Positions 6,417 to 6,621 of a stretch of 6,621 bases of DNA are shown piece by piece. Source of the stretch: G020354645 sp050053515 (GTDB lineage Bacteria; Desulfobacterota; Desulfobacteria; Desulfobacterales; G020354645); assembly GCA_050053515.1 (NCBI GenBank), contig JASFTQ010000270.1:1-6621 (forward strand), written 5' to 3'. Position 1 is the stretch's first letter; each line of letters starts with the position of its first letter. Made by a program: the position numbers and the translations under genes. A model generated the notes under the pieces. That model did no database searches, was not told where the DNA came from, and saw nothing but the letters and a program-made list of their open reading frames with translations.

Positions 6417-6621
6417 TGTTTTAGCAAAGTTGATCTGTTTATAGCAGGTGGTTTACTCGTGGTCAAGTTATGCATTTTGTTGCCAGATTTGTTCAAATAT
6501 ACGTTTTAAATGTCAACTATCGAATAATTAGAGATATATTGAGAATAACCACGTTTCGTGCAAGGTTGTGATATCCAAAGAATCGGAACAAAATTTGGTT
6601 CGCTTTCAGAGCCGAATTTGG

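Larger units (their letters stand above)
6209..6621. other. Non-coding stretch to the right edge
   Basis: No reading frame here looks like a gene, and no tRNA or rRNA is seen. It should contain the promoter of the minus-strand ferredoxin-domain gene, but I could not find a convincing -35/-10 pair. The last 30 bases hold AATTTGG twice (in the AAAATTTGG and GAATTTGG contexts), which is too short to interpret. The neighbouring gene on the right lies outside the window. Confidence 0.5.

Noticed and set aside
6480..6511. Possible plus-strand promoter (TTGCCA followed by an AT-rich hexamer)
   Set aside because: The -10 candidate is poor and no gene follows within the window.

Overview
The window looks like a chromosomal segment of an anaerobic, probably sulfate-reducing or syntrophic bacterium of the Desulfobacterota (old Deltaproteobacteria). 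This is inferred from three things: a TAXI-type TRAP transporter, a cysteine-rich two-[4Fe-4S] protein of a kind common in such anaerobes, and a dispersed palindrome of the GTCATTCCGG...CCGGAATGAC type. No rRNA or single-copy marker is present, so the placement is tentative.

Layout: positions 1-945 hold the 3' part of a TAXI-family TRAP solute-binding protein, whose signal peptide lies off the left edge. Positions 946-1559 are non-coding and rich in structure: an imperfect foldback of about 200-245 bp, followed by a run of short, mostly perfect hairpins. Positions 1560-3548 encode a fused DctQ-DctM (4TM/12TM) TRAP permease. Positions 3615-4475 encode an RNase Z-like metallo-beta-lactamase-fold hydrolase with a TTG start. 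These three genes run in the same direction and probably act together: the binding protein captures a carboxylate-like solute in the periplasm, the fused permease imports it with an ion gradient, and the hydrolase may act on the solute or a product of it. The hydrolase link rests on proximity only.

Positions 4476-4993 are an AT-rich gap without genes. Positions 4994-6178, on the minus strand, encode a 394-aa protein with a possible N-terminal winged helix, a central cysteine-rich block and a C-terminal 2x[4Fe-4S] ferredoxin domain. Its start is set by a strong Shine-Dalgarno at an internal ATG, ten codons downstream of the first possible ATG. Positions 6179-6621 are non-coding, with only weak repeats. 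Base composition falls clearly from the transporter/hydrolase block (about 57% GC in a hand-counted line) to the right half (about 37-42% in hand-counted lines).

I see no CRISPR array, tRNA, rRNA, transposase or recognisable defence system. The points most worth following are the structured spacer inside the TRAP operon, the hydrolase that has the RNase Z metal site but lacks other RNase Z signatures, and the architecture of the cysteine-rich protein.
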